The position numbers and the translations under genes were made by a program. A stretch of DNA of 64,000 nt from Dipylidium caninum (Eukaryota > Platyhelminthes > Cestoda > Cyclophyllidea > Dipylidiidae), in assembly GCA_017562135.1 (NCBI GenBank), contig QEYB01000991.1, positions 248,001 through 312,000 on the forward strand, in the 5' to 3' direction. The notes below the pieces were generated by a model. The model had not been told where the DNA came from. It made no database searches and was given only the letters and a program-made list of their open reading frames with translations. Shown here piece by piece: positions 24,201-37,700 of this stretch; position 1 is the stretch's first letter, and the number at the start of each line of letters is the position of its first letter.

Positions 24201-27167
24201 CTTAATGTGTTAAACCAAGACTACAAAGCAAATCGTGAACTGAGTATAACCACCACCGTATATATGACCCTTTGATATACGCCATTGTTTCCGTGAGTCT
24301 GTTCAAATTTCTAATAAGTTATTCTTACAAAATGGGCAAACGTTGTCGCAAAAGCGGAATATTGCAATGAGATGACTTTCCTATTTAATGATTGAGGTCA
24401 TATTAGACTAAATTTGCATTTGTTTTATTTTAAAAGATCGTTTAGTAGATGTATTATTGTGGAATCTTTCTTCCTGAAAAATCCAATCGTGCGGTTGTTA
24501 GTCCTTATCGAATAACTTGCAGGTTTCCAGTTCATACGGTTTTTTATTTGTCAATTCCAGGAGCGAGAGTAACGTTATGTGTCAAATAAGGTGGCATTTA
24601 TAAATTTGTAATTTCACGTAGTCACTTGTTTTCACTTCGGTCGAGGTTTTGTCGTAAAGGTTAGTGGAACGTAGTCTTGCTACAGAAAGAGAGCACATTA
24701 GAGACGTGTAATGGATTCGGAAACCTTCTTTGAGTTAATATAGTACATCTTTTAGTAAAATCTTTCATCTCGGCGTTGCAACGAGAGTAGATATAGTTGA
24801 TGAGGATAGTAAGATGCAAGTTAAGACAAGCTAAAGAACCAGCAGTATGCCTAGAGCGTGAAAGTAATGAAAAGAGTACCAAGTAGAGTAAGAGTTAGGG
24901 TGTTTGTAAGGTGTTTTTCAGCGAAAGGCATAACAGTACGTAATGGGGAGTTCTTCACATATCCGCGACTGTCCTTCAGATGCGGAATTAGTTTGAAACT
25001 TATTATTGATAGTGAAACCTTTTGATATTCTAAGTTTTTGCGTTATTGTATGGCATAATACATGCTTTTTGAGAGTCGCATGTTCTTTCCCCTCAGAATG
25101 GCTCTGAACATTTTGAAAGACGATCTCTTGGCTCGCATCGATGATCTCCACAGGCAAGCACTTGGTTATATCTACTTATTTATGCATACGTAGGTACATT
25201 AAATGTCGTTTCTTTATTTCATAACTTTTTGCAAAAATTGTTTTGCTATTTTAAGCCGCTAAAAATAGACTACAAGGCTTTGAGTCTTCATATGCATTGA
25301 TTTGAATTCGATAGGAGCTCTTTTCACACTCTCCGAATAATCATCTATTTCTTACGCAAATTTTTAAAGCAAAAGGTGTATATATTTTGGAAGTACACAG
25401 GGGGATATTGTCAAAGCCATAATGTCAGGACATGTTATCACATTTAGGCGAAAATTAGTGATTTTGCACTAAATACTTCATTTAAAGGTTCCTTTAATGG
25501 GATGTTACCATCAATCCCTGAAGGTAGTTTAAAGCTAATCTTAATGACATAGGCCGAAGATGATACCGTTTCGTGCAAACACAGAGTAGGGCTACAATCT
25601 GTTTTCGTAAGTCTCATAAATGCATCTGTTGATCGTCGAATATACAACGGACGTTTGGATTGCGAAGGAAGCTTTATTTTATTGAGTATTTAAACTCAAG
25701 AGGGATGATAAACTTGAGTCAGGATAGAATAAGTAGACGTTCTTGAGTAATTTGTATGTCGAGTCGTTGGAGATGCGGAGAGCCTGTGTACTTAAAAAAA
25801 AATTACTGGTAGAGTTATATGCCCTTAGAGAGTCGTTCCTAGTGTTGCCTCTGGTTCCATAACCGCAACAGACCTTTCTGCAGGTTAGAAGCACTCAGGA
25901 AGGTATCTGGCTCAAGACGGATATTAATTTTCTGCTTTTAGTGACAATGAGATCCTCAAGAACGATCTCATCATCTGCCAAAAGCAGTTAGCTTCTGAAC
26001 GTCAACTGGCGAAGAAACAACAGATTCAGTCCTTTAGACGGATTCAACATCTTACTAGCCAACTCCGAGTTATGGGAAAAAGTCGGGAGAGTAAACACAA
26101 TCTTGCTTTAAGCAGATGTGAATCCCTGGACCGAGTCGATGCGAGTCGCAGCGTTCGTTCATTTCGAGGACGCAACCTCAGCTGCCCAGCTGTTCTATCG
26201 ACAACAAATCCAGTGAACTCGATCAAACTGCAGCCCCCAAAGGTGAATCTCGGTGTAGGATTGGAGTTAAGCGTTGTGGTAGAATGTGGAAGTCGGCGTG
26301 AAATCAGGTTTTGGAATAGAAAAGTGAATACCGGCACGGTAGCATTAGATGTCGTAAGGAGTGATTAGCGCTTCTTCCCATTGTTAGTACACACTTCCAT
26401 AAATCAGTCACACCCAGGAACGATCGGAATAATGATGCCGTACGAGTCAGCATTTAGAGAATTCAATGCATAACGGGTGCGGCACCGCCGCTGAAGGGAA
26501 TTGCTTCACCCCACCGCGGCTGTATCGACAGTAGTCCGGAGTTGGACTAACTTAATGTTGTAGAAAAATAGGTGAATGCCATCTGGCAGCATCACTTACT
26601 CGAAAGTTCATATAAGCCTGACAACCCTGGCCGGATGGGGAGCGTCGCCAACGGCTGCTCCAATGGGAGGACGCTACGACTAACAAAGAGGGAGATCGCC
26701 CGCACGATAGCGGAACGAAACTACTACAAGGAACATTACTTTGAGGCACTGGACAGGCTCAGGTCTCTGCAAATATCCTGTCGAACTCAGCCGGCGGCCA
26801 AACCTATGCGCAAACGTGAGTTGGCCTCCTCCCTTCTCTCTGACATCTTCCAGTCGGTTCAGAACTTCGCAAGTGACTTCGCACAGAGTATAGACGAATT
26901 CATCGCCCCAAATGATGCAGAAATCTCGCCCCTGCCCCTTCAACCGCCCAGTCGAACGTCCACCACCCTATGGAATATGTACGTCAATTCCCCTATTCTT
27001 AGATAACTTTCTATAGGCTCGGTAATTTCGTAGGGCAAGCTGTGACGTACACGGCAGACGCTGTGATTGGAACTGGAAGCGACCTACCACTGGACGTTTC
27101 GAGACCATTAATAACGGCAAATGTAAACTCGAAATTACCGATTGCCCCGTCACAGCCGCCCCCATAG
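21232..27167 (+). CDS. JIP3/JIP4-like scaffold (syd/UNC-16 family), short form without WD40 domain
   Basis: JIP3/4 proteins link kinesin-1 and dynein to cargo and scaffold JNK-pathway kinases. Exons: 21232-21498, 21537-21657, 21923-22083, 22309-22372, 22750-22828, 23131-23207 (or 23211), 23464-23487, 23609-23666, 25097-25153, 25942-26242, 26572-26978, 27017-27167. This gives about 588 residues. Residues 8-89 form the RH1 domain (LVYSEFERLVSRYGEGVV). Residues 284-301 (KMALNILKDDLLARIDDL) match the RH2/leucine-zipper segment of JIP3 (TKNALNVVKNDLIAKVDEL). Residues 442-457 (KREIARTIAERNYYKE) match the conserved EMARVLMERNQYKERL. A 38-bp intron precedes the final exon, which ends SQPPP-stop. Human JIP3/4 are about 1300 residues with a C-terminal beta-propeller; none is encoded here. 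Exons 8 and 9 are followed by GC donors. The junction after exon 6 is uncertain. RILPL proteins also carry RH1/RH2 but lack the third motif. Confidence 0.8.
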
Positions 27168-27366
27168 CAAGGCCCATCACCGGCCTGCCTCAGTCTTTCA
27201 TAACATGCGCTTCTCACCTTACAAGCAAACACTTTCATCCATACCTATTTCATTTTTTTCAAATTTGCCCAGTGAATTTAAAACGTATAAATACAAGGTC
27301 CTCGACGAAACTTTATTAAAAAAACATTTATTTCCCAATTTCCTTGATAGTAAGGTCTAAAAAAAA

Positions 27367-27616
27367 TCAGATCATATTGAAAAGGCGAGACATACTGGGA
27401 GGGAGAGCTTTCTTAATTTTGTCGACCTTTTCCTTCTCGGTTACAACGAGGGTATATAGAAATCGGCTACAACGGATCTTGAACTTGACATTGTCCTTGT
27501 TGGTTTTGATCTTCACCGCTGAAAAAGGATCATAAGTAGATAAATAACCTACACTTGGCATCGGAACGATGGGTTTTCATCAAGAAATCCTTTATACGAG
27601 CCACTTGTTTCGGCAT
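27367..27616 (-). CDS. RPL38: 60S ribosomal protein eL38
   Basis: A structural protein of the large ribosomal subunit. Exons are 27616-27553 and 27518-27367, joined across a 34-bp intron (GTAGGT...TTTTTCAG). The product has 71 residues (human 70). It begins [12 protein letters not shown] and contains [20 protein letters not shown], then [10 protein letters not shown] and KALPPS, a near-complete match to the family. A splice acceptor, tattttcttttag, ends three bases before the ATG, so the 5' end is made by splicing, either to an unseen 5' UTR exon or to a trans-spliced leader. Exon 1 lies within the 3' end of the LAS1-like reading frame, in a different frame. The gene converges with the JIP-like gene, whose stop is 199 bp away. 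Confidence 0.97.
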
Positions 27617-28718
27617 TTTCTAAAAGAAAATAGACGCGAATAACCACACTCGTACTAAGGATATCTCCTAGTGGCACTCGCCACCATCTGATGCTTCGGT
27701 CAAGTTTCCAATTTGTGCGTGATGGTGGGGGGCATGTGCGCTCAAATAGCGGGGTAGAAGCGTTGGGAAAACAAATGCTAAGCAGATCAGACTTGATCTT
27801 AGGGGGCAGTTGAGGTTGAAACAACTCCAGAAATAACGTAAGATCAAAGTTTGGAGGGTTGGAGGATAAACACACTTGCTCCAAACAGTGACGCCAGGGA
27901 AAAGTGGACAAATCAGAATGCGAGTAGAACTCCAACAGAGTATGGTTTTCGGATCTAACAAGGGCCTTAAAAGACTGTAACCAGGCATTAGCCCAAAAGA
28001 TTGAACCTTCCGCCGGAAGAAGTGTGTAGATGGCGTATATGAGATTATTGACTTTGTGAGACGCTCTGAACAGCCCCAATATAGTCTTTGTTTCGGAGTC
28101 AAACAAAGTGCGAAATCCCTTGTCGAACAGCTCCACCATACGCCTAGCGTAAGCTTGAGTTATAGCTACGTGTTTCGTCGGAGACGCAAGGAATTCCTCT
28201 ATTAAACCGCAGGAGCGATTCCAGCGGATGTCAGGAAGTGGGGTCAAATCTGGGTCTGAAGAGGTGTCCAGAGCGTTAGTTTCCCAAAATTCTATTAAAA
28301 ATGACATCGCAAAATTCAAGGCCTTCTCCAATAAGTCTTGGGGGGGCATAACGCCGTGGGCAATCTCGTTTCTTACGTCAGACATCCATATAGGTAGGCC
28401 GGCACGTGGAGCAAGAGTACGAATAGGAGTTGCAAAACCGCTGCGAGCGCGGTCCTGCTGCTCGCTAGACACGAGGCTGATAAAACGCATAAGTGCCATG
28501 GCCAATGCCTGGGAGGAGTTCTGAAGTTTTGCTAAGATCAACTCATAGGTGCATAAAATGGCACGGGGAATTTGGTTTGCGCCCACTCTACCTAACCAAA
28601 TCTGCAATAACTGCAATGCCTCTCGCAGATCATCAGCCTTGTTGGATCTTATTTTAGACATAACATGGCGATATTCGGATAAGGAAGACCAAGGAACCAC
28701 ACGTTTACCAACGTACAT
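27549..28718 (-). CDS. LAS1L: LAS1-like pre-rRNA endoribonuclease (HEPN)
   Basis: LAS1 pairs with the polynucleotide kinase Grc3/NOL9 and cuts ITS2 of the pre-rRNA in the nucleolus. One open exon gives 389 residues (yeast Las1 about 500, human LAS1L about 730). The ATG at 28718 opens [16 protein letters not shown], the usual VPW-S-EW start of the family. The frame is open further upstream but the extra sequence is not family-like, and an acceptor-like tract just precedes this ATG. HEPN residues: [16 protein letters not shown] holds the catalytic R-x4-H (Arg116, His121). Residues 344-351 (RWWRVPLG) resemble the C-terminal Trp-rich Grc3-contact motif, so the true C terminus should lie nearby. 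The reading frame continues about 38 residues beyond it and stops at 27549-27551, inside the RPL38 intron donor. Confidence 0.86.
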   Translation of the reverse strand: MYVGKRVVPWSSLSEYRHVMSKIRSNKADDLREALQLLQIWLGRVGANQIPRAILCTYELILAKLQNSSQALAMALMRFISLVSSEQQDRARSGFATPIRTLAPRAGLPIWMSDVRNEIAHGVMPPQDLLEKALNFAMSFLIEFWETNALDTSSDPDLTPLPDIRWNRSCGLIEEFLASPTKHVAITQAYARRMVELFDKGFRTLFDSETKTILGLFRASHKVNNLIYAIYTLLPAEGSIFWANAWLQSFKALVRSENHTLLEFYSHSDLSTFPWRHCLEQVCLSSNPPNFDLTLFLELFQPQLPPKIKSDLLSICFPNASTPLFERTCPPPSRTNWKLDRSIRWWRVPLGDILSTSVVIRVYFLLENAETSGSYKGFLDENPSFRCQV

Positions 28719-31700
28719 GAATCCACTGGGGGCGTGCAGACGATGAAAAGCGCCGTAGGGAGTTGAACGATTAAAACATACGGTGATTAGATTATTGAAT
28801 AAATGAGTACTCTGAACTCTTACCACCTCAACAAAATCTTGGCAAAATTTCGTATTTAAAATGTGCGTTTTTTTGTTATTATACATATCGTTAGGGAACA
28901 TTATTTTCTTAGTTATTAGAATTAAAATCACTAGTTATGCTAACACTAGCTGCCCGTATGTATATATATTATGGAAGCGAATGTGTTATATCCTCTCTCT
29001 AATATTAAATAACGGCAACAGTTTGATAGTTAGGGAGGAAATACTTTTCTTCATATCCGTTTTATCTCGACGGCATTAGCACGCTTGCCACACTTTGTTC
29101 CTGGCCTGTCCATCTTCACATTTTTAAGTGGTTGTCGATAATGGCGAACATTTGGTATGTGGAACTCATTTCTTATGGGACATAAATCACCTTTCAGGAC
29201 TCTAGCAAATTGATATTTTCGAGTTCGCAATGACGGTTAATAACTCCCACTACTTTTAGCCTGACGCACTGCCAGTGTTAAATGGCATCTTCACCATATA
29301 ACCGGTCCACAACCCTCGCCACCTATCGACCACTCAACGACTTGTTGGTAAATCACGAATCAGTTATAGTTAAGCGGCGAGTAAGGGCTGTTACAAAGAC
29401 GGTGTAGGAAAAACATAAGCATTTTGATTCAATAACATTTGTTTTCAAATGCTCCAGCCTCCTCCTCTGCATTATTTCCGGCCTGCTCTTGGCGCCCTGG
29501 CTTCATGACCACGAACCCTAACTTAGTGCCTTAAATATGAATTGAAGGAAACTGAGAGCAAGATATTCCTTTATGCATTTCTTTTAAATGTGTTTTACAG
29601 GGAAATTAATTGGTTCAAAATAGTTTTGCACTCCCTACATTCTGATTTCATGGACTTACGTTGCTAGAGGATTGCAATGAATTTCCCCGGATTCTTTTCG
29701 GACATGGTGAGAGACTCAAGGCGTAATCCGACAGCCATGCTGCAACATTTTTTTTATTGTTTTTTGTATTCAGACCTACAGTTGGACGACTATCAATACC
29801 CTATAAGAGCCTAAGTCTTTCCTGAAGTCATAGCAAATCCTTTCAGACTTAGTAAGTTTATTAGCAGCCTGTTGGCGGGATATGTAGTCGTGGATGATTT
29901 TATTTCCCCAATTAAAAACATACTTGCATGGACAACTTTATGAGATGTGGGTTCAATGAGTCACTGAACCAAACTCATTATAGTTAAGAAGAATATACTT
30001 GCTAAAACTGCGCATTTTTCACAGAGGAATTATCACTACTCTGAAAAATTGAATTTTACGTGTAAAATAACCGGAGATAATTTAGATATGATTGATAAAC
30101 GGCCACAAATAATTAGGTTCACTATAGATAACCACCCAGTAACTAGGATCAACGACAAGACAACATTTGGTATTATAGCAGTGTTCACTGATCACTTTTC
30201 TCTTTACAATTAATTCACTTCATTCAGGTGAAAGTTAATTAAGTCCATCGACTGAGAAGTTGGCTGTTTCTAAAAACACGGGTAAAGTGTGGTAGAGGGC
30301 ATTTATGGCGGCAGAGTCCTGGCTCCTGGCATTGTAACCTGGATGGCTATGGGTGAGGGAGGAATGTTTATCGCTGAAATTAATAGCCCAAGTGTATCTG
30401 CTGAAGCAGTGCCTGGCAGGAGGGCAAATTGGAAGAATTATGTCTTTCATCCCACTTTTGCTTCGCCTAGCAGTTAGAGACTTAGTTGCACGAAGTAGCC
30501 ATTTGCATATACTAAAAAGACACAAAATGACCCAAAAGGTGATTAAGTTTAAGGAACATTAGACAATGGCAGGAAATGGTGAGAATGCGAGGCGTGGCCA
30601 CTTCGCCTCTAGTGGGATGTTTGGCTCACCAGAGTTAGTTGTGATGTGTTTAAACAGGTCTTCGACCAGACAAAAATATCATTCGCCACCATTCCTTCTC
30701 CACTCTATGCGATTTGACATGTGAATAAGGTTGCTACACGTTAAGCGAAACGAATTATTTGAGAGAGTGGAATAAAGGTGGACGCGGTTGGCTTTCCACT
30801 ATGCCAAGAGACCGCAATGATGCCCTTTAAGCATTGAGATGGATTTTATTTGGACTGTCTGACAAGCATTAAGGAATCTGCCGAACCATGTCTATTGCAT
30901 TTACATTAACCATAATAAAAGTTAGTTGGGTCATTTCAGGTATCGAGACGGCCAAAACTCTCCTGAGTAATCTGACCGGTTCCTTTGTTTTCCACTATGG
31001 AAAAGCAGCCGACTGAGCTCGCGCATGCGACATGACTTTCTCGTCGGGCAGAACTACACCACGCAAAATTGTGCGTTTCTCGTCGTACCAGAGGACACAA
31101 AATCCCCACATAAATCCCAAATCAGTCAAGCATGCGTTATTCAGTGAGACTTCGATGGCCGACCAACCACCTACTTCGCCCGGGACCAAATGAGTCCGTC
31201 CTCAGTGCCGGCACGTCTCGACGCAACAAATCACAACGGAACGGAAGAGGATTTATTAATAGCGTTCAAAAAGAGTCAGTGGGAGGAGAATTTACCGCCT
31301 GCAAGGATCGCGTGGTGGGGGTAGAAGAGAGTGTGCACATATCAAGGCGCCAAAGAACATCCCTCGTCTTCACGCGGTTTTGCTTAGCTTTCCTTGAGCG
31401 GCTTCATTTAAAGCACAAGCACGGGTAAAAGAGGGAAGCGAAAGAGGTGCAGCAAAAGAAAGTGCTTTCGGCCAACTAAATTGGAATTCCAAATTCTCCA
31501 TCCTACGTGTATTACCGCGGAGAGCTTCAGACGTGATTTAAGGGAAAGCCACGCCGGTTAATGTTAATTCCTGAACATAATGAAAGTGTCGGACGGGATT
31601 GAATAGCAAGAATAGTCGAAGTTTCAACAATTGCTAGTCGTTGCTCTTAAAGGAGGCGTCGTACAAGTAGGATCAACTTGCTGTTGTGGAATGAAAAGGT

Positions 31701-34700
31701 TGCTTCTCCGAATAGAATGTCGTCCCATGGGATACAGATTGACTGAACTTGGCATTGTCTTGCCAGTGATTTGGTAGTCGTGGCAGAGACCAGTGCCACA
31801 AACTGACTGCCCCATGCTACCAGATGAAAATACAAGGCATTTAATTGGCACATTTATCGGCATCATCTCACTTGTAACTTTTTGAGTGGGGAAATAGCCG
31901 GTGTTAGTTGTAATATGAGCAATTTGCCCAAACCATAAGAGTGTCGCTGTGCCTCACCGCCCAATAAACCCGGTGGCCGATGCCTCGAGACTGGACGATC
32001 AGGGCGCCGAGGCAGTCCGAGACGCCACAACTAACTCAAGCCAAGGAAGTGAACACGGCAAGAAGAGAGTAGTTGCCATGGTAATCACTGCACGCATTTT
32101 GTTTTATTAATATAAAAGTTTGACTAAAATGATTGTGGGGGCAGAGTAAGTAGGACTGCTCCAATTATCCGGACGATAATGTTAGACAGTTACACATGGG
32201 AGTAATAATGCTCTCTTCATTATTTTTTTATGCCTTAAGCATTAAATACTGGCAGTTGACCAGCCAGTAGGATTAGTCAAATTGGGGGAACAATCGACTG
32301 CATCCCCAGTTGCCCCACTCCGGTACTCTGTCAGTGAGATGGGAGTTAAAGTGCACAACTCTCCACTCGTGGCGATGGTGGTGGGCAGAAAGTGACTTTA
32401 GCCTAAGAGTGCTTATAATTCGCTCAGAAGGAACGAGCTGCTCTTATCATTACAAAACAAGAATGAAGGTTAAAAATCGCGGTACTTGTTGGAGCCGAGT
32501 TGTCACGTGGCGTCACTATCTGCCTCCGGAAACAGGCAAAATGACGAGGAGTTAATAGTATCAAAGCACTTCTAGTAGTGGCGGCCGTGATTTTCCGCAT
32601 ACTGCACTCCACTCCAGGATGGCTGTGGGGGGTGAAATTGTCGTATCAAGAAACGACTCCCTACGCGACCTCGGCTCACGGGACGCGGGGGCGCTGGTCC
32701 TTTCTCAGAAGCACACTTGTGTTGCCATCTCAGCAGCGGGCTGAGTGTCTCATTTATCGTCATTTAAAGGCGCATCTCCAGAGGAGAGGAGGGAAATAGT
32801 ATGGTCGCAATGGTGAGAAATCACTCTCCACCGAAGTCCAAGTTCAGCAGGGAAGACAGTATGCGAGTAATCTGGCAATTTTTTATCTCGCCACTTTTAC
32901 TAACCAACTGAAATGTGATAGACGATTAGCTTCGGTGTCGAAGCGGTTATCTATGAAAATTATCCCAGTGGATGTGGCTACGAAAGGACGCGGCAGAAAA
33001 TTCTGTATCAAATATGCACGTTTTCATGCAGTGGACCGAAAAATGTTCAACCACCTTCTCTCACTCTAGCTTTTGGCCATCTTCGAGCACTACCGACACA
33101 CTTCTGCGTCACTTCGAACAATGCTTCGCCAACCCTACGCCTTGTCCACAGCCATTAACCTAAGCCCGAAGTGCGAAGCGGAGGAAGGGACGTGTAGGAC
33201 GTGCGTGAGGGCGGTTAAGAATGCAGTGGCTAATAAGGCAATGCTGTTCCGGTCTGGAAGAGAATTGTGCGCGCGTCTGGCACTTGTCCGACTTGTTCCG
33301 CCGTCACAGACCTCATCTTGTGCGCGTCGCCGTTTACGGGGACATGAGTCGGTGCTTTAATGATACAAGCGGAAAAATGGTTGGGGCTTTAAAAGGATAT
33401 ATTTCGGAGAGAGTAGGCGGAGACTAAAAATGGAAGTGGGCATCCCCTTAGTCGCCGGTGTGCCTTAGACGACAAATGTGTCTGCGTCCTCGTTCCCTAA
33501 TAGCATTCGTCAGGAAGTGGTTGTAAGGCACAAACCCTTAAACTTTTCTTATTTAGCTGATTTTCATCACATATGCTAATTAGGCGGTTGTGTAGAAGAG
33601 GTGTTGAATGTTTCATTAGGCAAGCCGATTTGCCGAACTTCCTTGAAGCCTCGTAGACCTGATCATCGTGAAAGGGTTTTTCCTAGACCAGAACGCATAA
33701 TCATGGACGATGTGTTGTGGTCTAGTAAGGGATATGCGCAAAAAAATTAGCTAAGTGGAAGTTATGCCTATGTTACCCATGGGACACCTGACACCATCCC
33801 ATCGTTTTCCACCAAAAAGTGTCGAAATCTTCAGTGAATTCCAGTCCTCCGAGTCTTCCTGCGATATTTGCCCTGAACTGCTGTTCTGCAATTAAAAAGG
33901 GGAAAAAGGAGGATTCAAAGTTCTACTTGACATATGGTAGAAGAAAAACTCGAATCTACCACTTTCTTCTCAGACATTTGCAGAAGGGCAGGTGGCGACG
34001 AAAGAGTTGATTGAGGCTCCGCACCGCGACATTATTTTCCCCAACACCCAAACAGTTGCCCTAAATATAACCACAAATTAAGGCATCAACTTAATGATTA
34101 GGTTTTATGGAAGCCCCGCAAATAACGGACTAATCACAGGCGAGACTGTGGAATTTTTCCCATAACTGTGAAAAGCTTGTGGGCGCTCGTAATAAGAATG
34201 TCAAATCAAGTCGAAATCGGTTTTACTGCAGGGTGCCAACAAGTTCAACCGGCACGGCGTGGAGTGGAGTTGGATGGGGCAGGACTCACCGTTGAGCTGC
34301 TCTCCATTCAGATTCCGGTCTCATGGGCAATAGATTTTGATGCTACAATTAAAACAACGTCCGACTGCATGATTATGGCCCTCGGACGTAATTTAAGCTT
34401 TGGACTTTTACCGGTCCAGGAAGCCATGATTGAGAGGTCATTAGCAGTAAAAGCGCCACACAAATATTCGTTAGCTACGCTGTAGAAACAAATAAGTAGT
34501 ATGTAAGGCTTTGTTTAGGCTCTTTAATTATTCTCTACAAGCGCTACAAGCGCGAATGACGATTCGCCCCAGTGCTTGTCATTGTGTCTATTTTCTTAGT
34601 GTCAATGACACGGTTTTCTTCAGCTAGGGAAGGGTAGTTGGGTTTCTACAAGTGGGATACCTTGACTGCGGAGCTGCATAACCATTCTAGACATAATTAT

Positions 34701-37700
34701 TCAAATCGTTAGGCTCATTTAGTGGTCCCAAGTCTTTGGAGTTTCGTTCTCAAGGCAAGCCAGAGCTAATGCAGTCATTTTTCTTGTGGATAGCCGGTTG
34801 ATGATGACCCCCCATTCATGGTCCTCATCCTCACTGCCTCGGACCCTCGATGTAACTCGAATTATAACTTCACTGGAAAACTACAACATTTTCCTTCTTC
34901 CTTCAGTGTGTTTGATAAGCCAAATGTGAGTCTGGAGGCGTTTTATCCGTCAGTACATCCTAAATCTGAATTAGCCAACCTCGATTGTCCACCCTGATTT
35001 CAATACGTAGAGACTCCTAATGTTGCCTCACATTCCACACTCTCTAATGCGGATTAAAGACTGCTTTTGCAAAAAGGCAGGACCTCTGAGTTTGCATTCC
35101 TCCAAATAAGCCGCCTTAAAGTGTTGAAGGGAGAAAATCTTAACCCCGAGACGTATGACTATTGGGGAAGAAAACCGCAGTTATAATGGCACGCCTAGAG
35201 ACGATAAGATCTCTAAGTTTAAAACATAGGAAAAGGAAGGAAAGTGGACTGTGTTGGTCAGCTGTCAACGTGGATGAGTGATATGATGAGGGAATAGAGA
35301 CTTTTTAATGTCTTTTGTGTCGGTGGCGCTTCTGCAAGAGCTTTGGTTGTTAACTGTGGATTTGCCAAACTTCCCACAAATACATTAAATTGTGATGGAA
35401 ACTTGACTTTAAGATAAACATCCAGAATTGTGAAGCCGACTTGTAAAAAAATGTTTTCACTGTATCTGTAGGTATCCACCGGTTGTCTCTGTGAACGTTG
35501 AAGTCATTCGTCGCGCGATCGAGACGACATTTCCTATTAAGTGATGGCCAGTCAGTAAATCACTTTGGCAAATTAGACTAACGACTCTCCAAATTACCTT
35601 CTTATGTGGCCTCTTGGAGTGGACGAGGAATGGGATTCACGCAGAGTGAAAATCTTGTCCCTTTGTCTTACCGCGCCTCGTAGGCAGTAGGGTAAATTGT
35701 TTCATGTTGCCCTTCAAGGGACTTCTTTTCCTGTACTCTGTCTTACGACTAGGATGAAGAATACGCTGGGGATTTGGTCAACAGAAACTGCCAAGATACA
35801 AGTCTACTTAACCATTTGGTCACCGCATTATTTTAATCAAGTTAAACGACGGCGCCACCACATGTAATCAAGGAAGTACTGTTGAAATCATGGGCAATGC
35901 GGCCAGGTTGTGTCCTATGCTGATAACCAGCAATTTGCCCATTTCTTCACCACGAACTTACGGGACCAAACTGCGACGAAGGTTATTCACTCGGTGAGAG
36001 AGAAAATACAATGAAGTAGGAATCCTGGTAAAAATTTGACAATCCATTTTCTTCTTCTCTTACAATAACCATGTTAGGCCCAAAATTTGACAGGATTTGT
36101 GGCCGAATTGTGTCGTATTAGTGGGAGTGCGGGCGGGCAGAGCTTCAAAATCTCCATCAGATCGTGCACAGGCCACAGCGGCCGTCAGGACAGGGCAACA
36201 CCAGCGAGGCATGATAGCAATAATGGTAATAATTTGCCAAGTGACTGCCAATGCTGCCTGTCAGGCCGCGAGGAAGCGTAGATGCTATCGGAGCTGGTGG
36301 TACAACGAGCTGTGCCGCAAGTTTTGGGCCATAATTTGGGGGTATCGTGAGCGACGACAAACAAGCAAGGCTAGTATGCTCAGGAAGTCTTGTTTACTTA
36401 TATATGATATACAACTACTGTTTCAAAAGTAAACACATAATCCCGCTACGCGCTGATATGACGGAACATTGGAGCAGGTGGGAGCTCAGCCGAGCACATT
36501 ATTCCATAGCAGAGGGGGAAGTTGAGATTCTAAACCGGAGGGAGTCTCTTTTCATCTAATATGCCGCCACGTCTCGTTAGCAGGTGCATTTGGACATCGA
36601 GGACAACGTCGTTACTCTTACCTACCTGAGGTACCTCTTCCTTGCAGATGGAATTTTTTGGCCAAACAGTGAAGGGCAGCAGCCACTGCGCGTTAGAAGA
36701 AAATTCTCACCGCTTTGTGAGATGTACCGGTCGAACTGTGCGCCAATGTAGCGCAAATTGTTGCTTCTTCACTTAAAGGACCCAACGAGTTGGCTTTTCG
36801 GTCGCCCAACGCGAAGGTGGCAGGATTGCGAGTTCTCATCCACCACTTCACTTCCACATTAAAGTTCAAATTGGCGTAGAATCATTATTTGAAATTCGTT
36901 GTGGTGAATTTGCCAGATTAGCATTTAGAATAAAGCAGGCACTGGCACAGAGTAAATGATAATTTACCGTAAATTCAACCGAAGCTCTCTTGAATGATCA
37001 AAACAAACTATTTTTCAACTGTATTGTAGAGTTACGTAGGAGGAAGTCCGCTCGCGTGTTCTATGGGGGATGGCCAGACAATAACAGTTTTGCACAAAGG
37101 CTATAAGATTTATTTTCTTCGTAGAATTACGAGACTAAGCTTCACCACCAGGTCAAAGTCGAGTTTATAGCCATTTTACGGTGTCTGTAGGAGCTGCTGA
37201 ATCAGATGCCTCAAATGGATCAAATTGTGCACGGAAAGGAAAGTACGAACTTCCATTTAGCTGCCTGTTGGGTGCATAAAAGGGAACGATTTCTTCTGAG
37301 GAACTGTGGAAGCCTAAGGACTGGCGAGGACCAAGAAGCGGGAAAAGCTCATTGCTGCCTCATTAGTGGTGGCGCCACTAAGAGGAGTCACAAGAGTTTT
37401 TCGCGAAAGGCTTTCGGTCTCAGGGCTATTTGAACAAAACAGTATTGGTGAATGGTGGAGAGTGAAAAGTGGCATTTTGAGGCATTTCAGTAATGAGAAT
37501 AATTCAACAAGTGTTGATCTCCAAGTGGATCGCCATAAGCTCAAACATCGAGACATAATGTGAAGGCGCTAAAATTAAATTCCCCTCTCCCGTATTATTT
37601 CTGTCGCAAGTACACATTGGGGAGGTGAAACTATTAGTTGTCCATCTATTCGTCGGATATGCCTGCGAACACTTAATGGCAATTTTCCATGCACCCGCCC

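Noticed and set aside
28719..28931. Upstream extension of the LAS1-like frame by 71 codons
   Set aside because: The added sequence is low in family similarity. LAS1 proteins begin close to the VPW motif, which the ATG at 28718 provides.
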